Shown here: positions 6,736-14,308 of the stretch, one piece after another
Layout: each line of letters begins with the position of its first letter
Position numbering within the stretch: the first letter of the stretch is position 1
Position numbers and translations under genes: made by a program
The notes under the pieces: model-generated
Databases searched by the model: none
What the model saw: only the letters and a program-made list of their open reading frames with translations
Told to the model about the DNA's origin: nothing
Source: Thermodesulfobacterium thermophilum DSM 1276
Lineage (GTDB): Bacteria > Desulfobacterota > Thermodesulfobacteria > Thermodesulfobacteriales > Thermodesulfobacteriaceae
NCBI RefSeq assembly: GCF_000421605.1
Contig: NZ_ATXI01000011.1
Span: 1 to 63,300 of the forward strand
Length of the DNA stretch: 63,300 nt
Direction of reading: 5' to 3'

Positions 6736-9700
6736 ATGGTAAATTTAAACAAAGCTTTGGGTAAAGAGGCTCTGGAGATAAGACATCTTAAATACTATAG
6801 GGAGATAGTCCTGCCTTCTCTATTCAAGGAGAGTTACGAAGAGTTCAAAGAAAGCCACGAAGAGTTTAAAAATAAAGGTCAAAAGAGCAATACACAGGAA
6901 GAAGGAGTAAAACTCCTTCCTCAAGTTTCCGAAGAAGACCTGTTGAACTTTCTTAAGGGCTTAAAAGAGCCCAACGCATTAGAAAGCATAGCCAAACCTA
7001 TTGCAGATGCACTCCTTGAAGAAATACAAAGGAGAAAAGGCTCTAAAGAGGAGGGAGAAGGTGGGGAGCTTCCCCTTGCCCTATGCGTATACAAAGAAGG
7101 CAGAAAATTCCTTGTTCCCCTACTTGTTTGGGTAAGTTTAGATTCCAGTGAGGACACCTATACAATAAGGCTTCTTGACCTTCCGCAAGTTAACAAACAT
7201 TATGTCTATTCAAAAGACGAAGAAGAGGCTTACCTGCCTCTTTTCAGAGAGGACGAGTTAGAAAGGCTGTATCCTGAAACCTTAAGTGTGGACGAGAATG
7301 GAATTGTATCGCTACCAGAAAAGTGGGAACCCTTTGTAGATGAGCTTCTAAATACCATTAAAGAGCGATTTTCGGAATATAAAGGTTCCATAAATTTTGC
7401 TACGCACCTCGGCATAGTGATTTCTCCATGGATAACGAGCCTGTATGAAGCTTATGAAAAACTAATCAAGTGGCTTAAAAAAAGCGATGAAGGTAAGGTC
7501 TCGCTTGAGCTTTTGAAAGAGTTCATAGCCGGTTCAGACCCTGAAAGACAGGAAAAGAATATGGAAAGGGAGCTTATAGAGAGCCTCCTGCATAGTCCAA
7601 AGCTAACCCTTTATGGACAGTTTAATTTCAACATTGCCGGAAACAGGGTCTTTGGTCTTAACTTAGAACAAAGGATATTTCTCAATGAGATGCTAAATGG
7701 CAATCCAAACTTGATTGAAGCTCTCAACGGTCCACCAGGGACGGGCAAAACCACAAGTCTTCAAACTCTTGCCGCTTCTTTGTTTGTCAGAAGCTACCTG
7801 CAGAAGGAAAAATCACCCATCATGGTGGGCATGTCCTTCACAAGGCAAGCCAAAAACAACATAATTGAAGGCTTTAGGATTGAAGAAAAAACAGAACAGG
7901 AGAACCACAAAAGGATAGGTGTTATCGCAAGAAGATTTCTGAGGACTAAAGAGGGAAAACCTCTTCATTACGGAATAAGCCTTGGCTATGGTGACAGCGA
8001 GCAGGATTACAATTTCTACAAATCACTTTATCAGGAATTAATAGGGGATGTTGAAGGCTTCTTAGATGGGCTGAAAACTCTAAAGGACAATCAAGAGGTT
8101 AGAAATTTCCTAAGGGTTACCTTCAAGGAAAATATTGAGAGGATCGGAAGGTTTTTAAACCTTTTTGCGGATGTTGAATACGGGAAATTAGAAGAAAGGC
8201 TTGAAGAAGCGATCAAACTAACCTACGAAGCGCTGATAGATTGGCATGCTCTGAGAAAGGATATAACTGAATGCCTCAACAAGCTTAACCCCTTAGAGGA
8301 GGAGATAAAGAGCCTTGAAAGAAAGTGCGATGAATTAAAGGAAAGGCTTGAGACACTTCAAGTTTGTGAGAAGAACTTTGAAGATTATGTTAAAACTCTT
8401 CCCTTCTATGTCAGATGGTTTTCTTTCTTTCAGATGCCCAGCCATTTAGAGGGCTTTCTGCATAGCGTGAGTGGGCTTGTTGATGTGCCAGAGGGTCTTT
8501 ATAAAATTGGAGATGTCAGAAGATTTTTAATTTCGGAAAGGACTAAAACCCAAGGAAACTTGAAAAGAAAGGAAGAGGAACTTTTAAAGAAAAAGAAGAG
8601 CTTTGAAAAGTTAAAAGGACAAATACGCGGCCTCAATTCCCTGCTTGATACCCTACAGAGAGTTTATCCTCTTGAAAACTTTAGCGCCATTAAGAATGCT
8701 CTGGAAAAAGGGCCAAAGGAAGCCTACCTGGAGCTATCTCACATCATAGATAACTTCTGTGCTTTTTTGTTGTTCAACCTCGTGATGAGAAAATGTGAGC
8801 TTGATTACTGGAAGAAGTTTACTGCTCAGGGAGTAGCTTACGAATTGAGTATAAAAATAAAGAACATACTCAAATCAGCTTTGAAGAGCTACATATTGTC
8901 TCCCGGGTTTGAAGAGGTACTTTCGCATATTGTAGAGCCTCTTATCAATAATTACCTGAACCTCACAGAAGCGGTGAAGGAGGTAGAGCATAGATTACTC
9001 AAGAAACTTGCTGCGGTTGAGGAGGTTTTTGCAGAAACACTTGAAGAAGCAATAGAGAAGATTGCATCCAACAAGAAGTTAAAGATCAAGGCAGAAAGCC
9101 TGAATGAAATTTTAAGCCTTATGAGAGCCGATAAAGGCGAGAACCAAGAAAAAGCTTCCCTTTATATAAATTCTTCTAAGGTAATACTGTGCTACTCTTC
9201 TACTGCTCATGCTCTTTATAACCGTTTTTCCAAAAAAGAAGGCCCCCTGGTGAAATTCATAGATTACCTCTTTGTGGACGAGGCTGGACAGGTTTCGCCC
9301 GAAGCGGGAGCACACGCCACTCTTCTTGCTAAAAGGATAATATGTGTTGGCGACACCATGCAGCTACAGCCTGTTTACAACATAACTTCAAATAGAGACT
9401 ATGCCATTTACAGAAGAATAGTAAATCCTTACATTTCCCAAGAGAAATTTGAAAAGTTACCCCATAACTGCTCTAACGGAAGCCTTATGAAGATAGCTCA
9501 GGAAAGGACATCCTACAACAAACAGTTTATGGATTTAGAGCCAGGCCTTTACCTTCTTGAACACCGAAGATGCCCAAAAGAAATCATAGAATTCTGCAAC
9601 ATAAACTTTTACAACGGAAGGCTCAGACCAGTTGAAAGCTTTGAGGACAGAAAGAAAAAGGGCACTATCCTTGACTGTCCGTGGGTCTTCGTTCACGTAA

Positions 9701-10212
9701 AAGGAAAAACTAAACGGTTAAGAGGTAGCAGGTGTAACGAGGAAGAAGCGAAATGCATTAAGAGGATAGTGGAAGAGTTCCAAAAGCTGAGAGGCGAGAG
9801 GGTCAAGCAGGAACTTGCGGTCATAACTCCCTTCAGGGAGCAGGAGAGAGTTCTGACGTATAAGCTTAAAGACATGATATACAAAAAACAGGATAAGGAT
9901 AAAAATGAGGATAAACTTGTAGTAGGTACTATCCACAAACTCCAAGGAGCAGAAAGGAAGATAATCATCTTCTCTACAGTTTACGACAGGGAACACAGGG
10001 ATAAAAATGTATTTATGGACAAGCACATGCTCAACGTTCTGGTTTCAAGGGCGAAGGAGAGCATAATAGTTGTTGGGGATATGGAATTCTTGTCCGGCAC
10101 CAAAAACGCTCTTGTCAGCAGCCTTTATCACTACTCGAGAGGGGAGAATTTCTTCAGAGAGTTTTCCAATTGTGAGGAGGCAATTGCTTACATAAGGTCA
10201 GTTTTTTCTTAA
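6736..10212 (+). CDS. Large SF1 helicase of the DNA2/NAM7 (UPF1-like) group
   Basis: This 1,158-aa protein has Walker A GPPGTGKTTS near residue 332, Walker B VDEAGQVSPEAG near 847, GDTMQLQPV (motif III), LLEHRRCPKE (motif IV, about 940), VGTIHKLQGAERK (motif V, about 1063) and LNVLVSRAKES (motif VI, about 1097). About 510 residues separate Walker A from Walker B; this insert contains coiled coil (about 509-545 and 600-640). The N-terminal 330 residues have no recognised domain and include a small tandem repeat (SYEEFKE/SHEEFKN) near 33-48. Helicases of this layout unwind or translocate on nucleic acid and recur in prokaryotic defence loci. It is coupled to the TPR-Ppx gene by a 3-base gap, and both share G/C-rich codon use. 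The partner, not the helicase, is the novel part. Confidence 0.85.
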   Translation: MVNLNKALGKEALEIRHLKYYREIVLPSLFKESYEEFKESHEEFKNKGQKSNTQEEGVKLLPQVSEEDLLNFLKGLKEPNALESIAKPIADALLEEIQRRKGSKEEGEGGELPLALCVYKEGRKFLVPLLVWVSLDSSEDTYTIRLLDLPQVNKHYVYSKDEEEAYLPLFREDELERLYPETLSVDENGIVSLPEKWEPFVDELLNTIKERFSEYKGSINFATHLGIVISPWITSLYEAYEKLIKWLKKSDEGKVSLELLKEFIAGSDPERQEKNMERELIESLLHSPKLTLYGQFNFNIAGNRVFGLNLEQRIFLNEMLNGNPNLIEALNGPPGTGKTTSLQTLAASLFVRSYLQKEKSPIMVGMSFTRQAKNNIIEGFRIEEKTEQENHKRIGVIARRFLRTKEGKPLHYGISLGYGDSEQDYNFYKSLYQELIGDVEGFLDGLKTLKDNQEVRNFLRVTFKENIERIGRFLNLFADVEYGKLEERLEEAIKLTYEALIDWHALRKDITECLNKLNPLEEEIKSLERKCDELKERLETLQVCEKNFEDYVKTLPFYVRWFSFFQMPSHLEGFLHSVSGLVDVPEGLYKIGDVRRFLISERTKTQGNLKRKEEELLKKKKSFEKLKGQIRGLNSLLDTLQRVYPLENFSAIKNALEKGPKEAYLELSHIIDNFCAFLLFNLVMRKCELDYWKKFTAQGVAYELSIKIKNILKSALKSYILSPGFEEVLSHIVEPLINNYLNLTEAVKEVEHRLLKKLAAVEEVFAETLEEAIEKIASNKKLKIKAESLNEILSLMRADKGENQEKASLYINSSKVILCYSSTAHALYNRFSKKEGPLVKFIDYLFVDEAGQVSPEAGAHATLLAKRIICVGDTMQLQPVYNITSNRDYAIYRRIVNPYISQEKFEKLPHNCSNGSLMKIAQERTSYNKQFMDLEPGLYLLEHRRCPKEIIEFCNINFYNGRLRPVESFEDRKKKGTILDCPWVFVHVKGKTKRLRGSRCNEEEAKCIKRIVEEFQKLRGERVKQELAVITPFREQERVLTYKLKDMIYKKQDKDKNEDKLVVGTIHKLQGAERKIIIFSTVYDREHRDKNVFMDKHMLNVLVSRAKESIIVVGDMEFLSGTKNALVSSLYHYSRGENFFREFSNCEEAIAYIRSVFS

Positions 10213-10458
10213 AATCGCTAACCCATTAACCTTTAACTTAAAGATTTAAACTAAAGGCCCACTATCCATGAAGAATTTTTTTGAACAGGAGGATGATTTA
10301 AATTTTTAAGCATGGATATTTCAAAAAGAGCAGACCCTATGTCCCCTAAAAAAAGGGGACTCTTCCAAGACAATAACTTTCATCTTAAGCTCCTTTTCTA
10401 AAAAATTTTTCAAGAGGGATATTGGAGTGCTCTCTTTTTTGAGACAGTTATTGAGTAG
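10213..10458. other. Non-coding stretch downstream of the helicase gene
   Basis: No gene is supported here. There is a G/C-rich inverted pair at about 10340-10361 (tgtccccttttttt-type sequence, cccc followed by aaaaaagggg) that could fold as a weak hairpin and end helicase transcription. Otherwise the sequence is AT-rich and broken by stops. Confidence 0.3.
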
Positions 10459-10621
10459 AATGGTGCTAAGTTCTCAAGCGAGCAAATTATTAATATCTTC
10501 GCCGAAGCAGACCTACCAAACAATTCAGTTGCTTCCGTAGCAAGAAAATACCACATCATTCTGGTTTTGGATACAGGACACCTATGGAGGTATGGCATGG
10601 TACAGAAGGGTAGTGACATGA
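10459..10621 (+). pseudogene. IS3-family OrfA (HTH) transposase remnant with frameshift
   Basis: The frame reads KFSSEQIINIFAEADLPNNS and VASVARKYHI, the hallmark of IS3 OrfA helix-turn-helix proteins (K-F-x-x-E-Q-I, then S-V-x-x-V-x-R-K-Y-x-I). After YHI the expected F-Y-x-W...YGGM segment continues only in another frame (FWFWIQDTYGGMAWYRR), which stops at 10619-10621. The OrfA relic is thus frameshifted, and no OrfB (integrase) sequence follows. It closes the accessory module on the right, as the IS1380 relic does on the left. Confidence 0.6.
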
Positions 10622-10970
10622 AAGGTGTCTCAAGAGTGTGGCATGTAATTGAAGACTCTCTCATAATACCTGTCTCGGATTTGAGGGCATATCAAACTCC
10701 TCCACCGCCTAAAACACCCAAAAAATTATTAATAACATCGTTTGTTATTCTATTTTTTAAAAATTTTATTTTTAAGTTTAAGAAAATCAATATCTCTTTA
10801 ATGCTCTTTTTCTAACGGAACTTTTTAAAGTCTGTTTATATCACCAATTAGTTTAAATTTTTCTCAGCAGAAGAAAAGTTAGATAATAGGAATTATAGTA
10901 AACAAACTACTGATTTTAATTGTTCAGGTGAAGATGGATGATTAAAGTTAAAAATAGATTTTAGTGCAGA
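10622..10970. other. AT-rich gap without a supported gene
   Basis: The sequence between the IS3 relic and the convergent nuclease gene has no open frame with a start and ribosome binding site. A proline-rich plus-strand continuation (QTPPPPKTPKK) is part of a chance frame. It ends with the stop side of the minus-strand nuclease gene. Confidence 0.35.
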
Positions 10971-11675
10971 TTACCCGCTCTTATTCCGATTTCTAAGCTG
11001 AAGAATATGTTGATCTCTGTTACAATACTCACAAGTTCCACTTGGCTCTGGCTCATTACTTGAAAAATAAGTATTTTTCAAATTTTCCAATAATTCTTCA
11101 TATTTTGAATAGTCAAGCTCTACAAGAAAAAATTTTCTCTCTTCAATTTTTTCGAAGTTTTCATCTATGTCAACTCTAATTTTATAAATTACACCAATAT
11201 CAGCTACCTCTTTTTGCAATTGTGACTTTAATTTACTAAACAAAAAACCATAAAATTCGAGTTGCCTTTTTTCAGAATCATAGATTTGTAAGGTATTACT
11301 TGTTGTTACTTTATAATCAAATGGCACAAGTAAACCATTTTCATTAACTAAAAGATCATCAATCTTTCCCCAATAAACTATTTTGTGGTCTTCATGATGA
11401 AATTCTAAGCCTTTATATCTCCATTCTTTTAATTTTTTAAAATCTGTATAAAGTTTTAACTTTTCACTTTCTAATTCTTTTAGGGGTTCTCCTTTTAATC
11501 TTAATTTATCAAAATACAATTTTAATTTTGAATCATATTTAGAGCCGATAAATCCTCCTTTTATTGCCTGGGGTCTTTTGATTTTGTGCTTTACTTCTAA
11601 CCAAAAACATCTGGGACACTCTATAAAAAGCTCAACCTGAGATCTTGAAATTCTTATCATTTTTATTTGCTCCAT
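10971..11675 (-). CDS. PD-(D/E)XK nuclease, Cas4/RecB-like
   Basis: This 234-aa protein starts SRSQVELFIECPRCFWLEVK, the usual Cas4/RecB N-terminus with cysteines, and has GKIDDLL (about residue 125) followed by LVPFDYKVT, giving the D...D-Y-K active site of PD-(D/E)XK nucleases. A Q-x-x-x-Y motif-like piece follows (RQLEFYGFLF). The C-terminus carries CEYC, so the N- and C-terminal cysteines could hold a 4Fe-4S cluster as in Cas4 and AddB. Cas4-like enzymes trim DNA ends, but no cas gene or CRISPR array is in the window, so this is a stand-alone member. The ATG at 11675 has no strong ribosome binding site. Its AT-richness and low-bias codons resemble the UvrD-like gene at 869, and both may belong to the same accessory pool. 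Confidence 0.75.
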   Translation of the reverse strand: MEQIKMIRISRSQVELFIECPRCFWLEVKHKIKRPQAIKGGFIGSKYDSKLKLYFDKLRLKGEPLKELESEKLKLYTDFKKLKEWRYKGLEFHHEDHKIVYWGKIDDLLVNENGLLVPFDYKVTTSNTLQIYDSEKRQLEFYGFLFSKLKSQLQKEVADIGVIYKIRVDIDENFEKIEERKFFLVELDYSKYEELLENLKNTYFSSNEPEPSGTCEYCNRDQHILQLRNRNKSG

Positions 11676-11957
11676 TTAAAATATTTTGGAAAACAAAAAA
11701 TAACTTTTTAATAAAAACACCAAACATTAATAATGTCAAGTATGGGCGAGGGTGTTGTAAAATTAGGTATTCTTAGAGTATAAATTTGGAGGTAGCTTCC
11801 AAATAGAAGCAGGGTAAAGAGAAAGTTTAAGGATTAAGGAAGTAAGGTTAGGCCCAGCTATAAGAATGAAGGAGACTTTAAGGCAGAAGATAGGGCATTT
11901 TCAATACTCTCACAGAATGTCAACACTAAAACCCTATCCCTTGAACATCAAGAAACA
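11676..11957. other. Gap between nuclease gene and tRNA-Pro
   Basis: About 280 bases. I see no gene. A short plus-strand frame (MKETLRQKIGHFQYSHRM, near 11867) could be mobile-element debris but lacks a ribosome binding site and homology I can name. No attachment-site duplicate of the tRNA 3' end was found by eye within the first 12 kb. Confidence 0.3.
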
Positions 11958-12031
11958 TCGGGGCGAGAGGATTTGAACCTCCGACCCCCTGCTCCCAAGG
12001 CAGGTGCGCTCCCAAGCTGCGCTACGCCCCG
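11958..12031 (-). tRNA. tRNA-Pro (anticodon UGG)
   Basis: The minus strand folds as a complete cloverleaf. The acceptor stem is CGGGGCG/CGCCCCG, the anticodon stem is CCTGC/GCAGG with loop CTTGGGA (anticodon TGG), and the T arm carries GGTTCGAATCC. The discriminator base is A, and no CCA is encoded. The gene forms the border between the accessory region on its left and the conserved ORP and dcw clusters on its right; tRNA genes are frequent integration points for islands. Confidence 0.95.
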
Positions 12032-12217
12032 ATAGTTTTTATTTTGATTACAATATAACTTATTCGTTAAATTTTACAACACTTAAATAGCTAAGATTTT
12101 TTGAATTTTTTAATCCTGTATATACCTTCTGATAAGGTTTAAGAAAAATAATTTGTTGTTCAGGCTTAGTCGTTTGATTTTGAGGCTATATGGTAGTTTT
12201 TTAACTTTTTTAAGAAC

Positions 12218-12245
12218 TTGTTTTTATTTTAAATATGATTATAAT
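12218..12245 (+). promoter_or_regulatory. Sigma-70-type promoter for the NifX/Mrp/MinD cluster
   Basis: A TTGTTT element (12218-12223) and a perfect TATAAT (12240-12245) are separated by 16 bases, followed by about 40 bases of leader to the first gene at 12285. This is the best-looking vegetative promoter in the window and is correctly placed to start the 4.5-kb ORP-type operon. Confidence 0.65.
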
Positions 12246-12284
12246 TCTCAATATCAAAAAAATTTAAAAGAGGGGGGTTATAAA

Positions 12285-12638
12285 ATGAGAATAGCGGTGG
12301 CTACAGAGGATGGATATGTGGCTCAACATTTTGGAAGATGTCCAAAGTTTACGATTTTAGAGGTTAAGGATGGACAGATTGTTAATCAGTCTGTTTTAGA
12401 AAACCCAGGTTATAGGACTCATCAACCAGGGTTAGTGCCTACTTTCTTGAGAAATCAAGGGGTAGACTGTGTTATAGCTGGGGGGATGGGGCCAAATGCA
12501 GTAAATATGCTTGAGTCTTTTGGGATAAAGGTCATCCTTGGCGTAACAGGAAAAGTTGAAGAAGTGATGAAAGCTTTTATCAGTGGAAGTTTAGAGGGAG
12601 GAGAAAGCCTTTGTGATCATGGAGAACATGAATGTTAA
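12285..12638 (+). CDS. NifX/NafY-like (dinitrogenase Mo-Fe cofactor domain) protein, ORP-type
   Basis: The product is 117 residues, started at the ATG at 12285 because gaggggggt lies 8 bases upstream; a longer in-frame start at 12153 has no ribosome binding site and lies in promoter sequence. The fold signature is MRIAVATEDGYVAQHFGRCP...FTILEV, GVDCVIAGGMGPNAVNML and IKVILGVTGKVEEVM, typical of the NifX/NifB-C/MTH1175 family that binds metal clusters. The C-terminus has an extra Cys/His tail (CDHGEHEC) likely to bind metal. In Desulfovibrio, a protein of this family is the orange protein (ORP) carrying a Mo-Cu cluster, encoded with Mrp and MinD ATPases as here. It is the first gene of the operon. 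Confidence 0.85.
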   Translation: MRIAVATEDGYVAQHFGRCPKFTILEVKDGQIVNQSVLENPGYRTHQPGLVPTFLRNQGVDCVIAGGMGPNAVNMLESFGIKVILGVTGKVEEVMKAFISGSLEGGESLCDHGEHEC

Positions 12639-12662
12639 CATTAAAAAATATCTTTTAGGGTC

Positions 12663-12690
12663 TTGACTTTTTAAAGAGTATGGTTAAATT
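12663..12690 (+). promoter_or_regulatory. Internal promoter before the DUF5320 gene
   Basis: TTGACT (12663-12668) and TAAATT (12685-12690) are spaced by 16 bases in the 100-base gap after the first NifX-like gene. The arrangement (TTGACT, 16 bases) repeats that proposed in front of mraZ. A palindrome that resembles a Fur site begins 4 bases downstream, where the start of transcription would be. Confidence 0.5.
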
Positions 12691-12694
12691 TAAT

Positions 12695-12713
12695 AATGAA
12701 AATCATTTTCATT
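12695..12713. promoter_or_regulatory. Fur-box-like perfect palindrome
   Basis: AATGAAAATCATTTTCATT is a perfect 9-1-9 palindrome. It agrees with the central part of the classical Fur box (AATGATAATCATTATC) at 14 of 16 positions. It overlaps the predicted transcription start of the internal promoter at 12663-12690, an ideal position for repression by an iron-loaded Fur protein. Iron control would make sense because the next genes encode Fe-S cluster ATPases. Binding is inferred from the sequence only. Confidence 0.6.
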
Positions 12714-12738
12714 AAAAAACTAAAAGGAGGTGTTGGGT

Positions 12739-13059
12739 ATGCCTTGGGGAGATAGAACAGGTCCACTTGGGTTAGGACCAAGAACAGGAAGAGGTTTAGG
12801 ATATTGTTCTGGGGCTAATACTCCTGGGTTTATGATTCCTGGAGGATTAGGATGGGGTAGAGGTAGAAGAGGTGGTTGGGGTTGTTGGAGATGGTTTGCA
12901 GGTCTTGGAAGAGGGTGGAGATGGTTCTGGAGAAGGACCTTTGGAGCAGGTTCTCCTTCAGTAAATGAAGCAGAAATACTAAGGCAGGAGGCAGAGATTT
13001 TAAGAAAGAATCTTGAAGCTATAGAAAAACGTTTAAGTGAAATCGAACAGGGTAAGTAA
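12739..13059 (+). CDS. DUF5320-like glycine/tryptophan-rich small protein
   Basis: The 106-residue product starts at the ATG at 12739, with aaggaggt placed 7 bases upstream; a GTG at 12730 in the same frame overlaps that site. The N-terminus MPWGDRTGPLGLGPRTGRGLGY followed by CSG is the signature of DUF5320 proteins. The middle is rich in Gly, Trp and Arg, and the C-terminus (EAEILRQEAEILRKNLEAIE) is a short coiled coil. These proteins are nearly always next to NifX-like and Mrp genes in anaerobes; their function is unknown, though metal or cluster handling is a fair guess. Confidence 0.8.
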   Translation: MPWGDRTGPLGLGPRTGRGLGYCSGANTPGFMIPGGLGWGRGRRGGWGCWRWFAGLGRGWRWFWRRTFGAGSPSVNEAEILRQEAEILRKNLEAIEKRLSEIEQGK

Positions 13060-13096
13060 TTTAAAATTTTTTAAAAAATAAGCAGGAGTTAATGCC

Positions 13097-13414
13097 ATGA
13101 AAATTTGTATAGTCTCTCAAGGAAAGGATTTAGAGGCAGAGATAGACTCAAGGTTCGGACGTTGCAGATATTTTGTTTTTTACGATACAGAAACAGGAGA
13201 GTACGAGGTAGTAGAGAATACCTGGAGAGAGGCTGCTCAAGGGGCTGGGGTTCAGGCTGCCCAGTTTGTAGCTTCTAAGGAGGTTCAAGTTTTAGTTACT
13301 GGTGGTAAATTAGGTCCGAAAGCAGAAAGGATAATTGGTTCGGCGAAAATAAAAATTTTAGAAGTTTCGGGTAAGGTGATAGATGGAATCAATCAGGTTA
13401 AAAATCTGAGTTAG
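13097..13414 (+). CDS. Second NifX-like (Mo-Fe cofactor domain) protein
   Basis: This 105-aa protein has the same fold as the first gene: MKICIVSQGKDLEAEIDSRF, then GRCRYFVFYDTETGEYE, QVLVTGGKLGPKAERII and IKILEVSGKVIDGI. It keeps the F-G-R-C motif whose Cys is a candidate cluster ligand but lacks the Cys/His tail. An agcaggag site precedes the ATG. Two different members in one operon suggest a heteromeric or relay arrangement, as in the ORP gene sets of Desulfovibrio. It ends 12 bases before the Mrp gene. Confidence 0.85.
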   Translation: MKICIVSQGKDLEAEIDSRFGRCRYFVFYDTETGEYEVVENTWREAAQGAGVQAAQFVASKEVQVLVTGGKLGPKAERIIGSAKIKILEVSGKVIDGINQVKNLS

Positions 13415-13426
13415 GAGGCCTGAAGT

Positions 13427-14308
13427 ATGGAAGAAAAAGGTTGTAGCTGTGAGAATCAATGTAGTCCTCAATGTGATGCAAAACAATGTGATGCAAAAAA
13501 AGGATTAAATGAAGAGGGTCAGGATGGGCTTAAAAATACAGTTTCTAAAATAAAAAGAAAAATTTTGGTGTTATCTGGAAAAGGAGGGGTTGGTAAAAGT
13601 ACGGTGTCTACCAATCTTGCGGTGGGGTTATCTCAAAAAGGATATTTTACTGGACTCTTGGATATAGATATTCACGGGCCTAATATTCCTAATATGTTAG
13701 GCTTACAAGGTATTCCTCCTTTGGTTACCGATGCCGGGCTTTTCCCTTTGAAGCCTTTTGAAAATTTAGAAGTAATCTCTATAGGGTTTTTCTTGCAGGA
13801 AAAAGACACACCGGTAATTTGGCGAGGTCCCCTGAAACATCGGGTGATAGAGCAGTTTTTAACAGAGGTTCGTTGGGGACCCCTTGATTATTTAGTGGTT
13901 GATTCTCCTCCAGGTACAGGAGATGAAGTGATTTCTATCCATCAACTTTTAGATAAAGTTGACGGAGCTGTCATAGTAGCTACCCCTCAAGAGGTAGCTT
14001 TGGCTGATGTGAGAAGGTCTATAAGGTTTTGTTTAGAGGCTTCGATCCCTATCCTTGGAGTTGTAGAAAACATGAGTGGGTTTGTTTGTCCCCGTTGTGG
14101 AGATATAATCGAAATATTTAAGACAGGTGGAGCGGAAAAAATCGCTAAAGAGTATAACATTCCTTTTTTAGGCAAAATTCCTCTTGACCCAAGGATAGTT
14201 CAGGGAGGAGACGAAGGAAAACCAGTTTTATTATACTATCCTGACAGTGAACCTGCTAAAGCTTTTGCAAAAGTGGTAGATAAAATCGTGGAGGCCCTTA
14301 ACCCTTGA
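13427..14308 (+). CDS. Mrp/NBP35-type Fe-S cluster carrier ATPase
   Basis: The 293-aa product has deviant Walker A SGKGGVGKSTVSTNLA near residue 49, switch GLLDIDIHGPNIPNM, VDSPPGTGDE and a C-terminal CPRC that holds the bridging 4Fe-4S cluster in Mrp/ApbC proteins. A Cys-rich N-terminus (CSCENQC...QCDAKQCDAKK, with the unit QCDAK repeated) resembles the extra N-terminal cluster site of NBP35. A gaggcc ribosome binding site precedes it. The stop overlaps the next gene by 4 bases. Expected role: assembly and transfer of Fe-S or mixed metal clusters in the cytoplasm, probably to the NifX-like proteins nearby. Confidence 0.9.
   Translation: MEEKGCSCENQCSPQCDAKQCDAKKGLNEEGQDGLKNTVSKIKRKILVLSGKGGVGKSTVSTNLAVGLSQKGYFTGLLDIDIHGPNIPNMLGLQGIPPLVTDAGLFPLKPFENLEVISIGFFLQEKDTPVIWRGPLKHRVIEQFLTEVRWGPLDYLVVDSPPGTGDEVISIHQLLDKVDGAVIVATPQEVALADVRRSIRFCLEASIPILGVVENMSGFVCPRCGDIIEIFKTGGAEKIAKEYNIPFLGKIPLDPRIVQGGDEGKPVLLYYPDSEPAKAFAKVVDKIVEALNP

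Noticed and set aside
10410-10664. Minus-strand 84-codon frame
   Set aside because: It is antisense to a recognisable IS3 OrfA relic and has no ribosome binding site.
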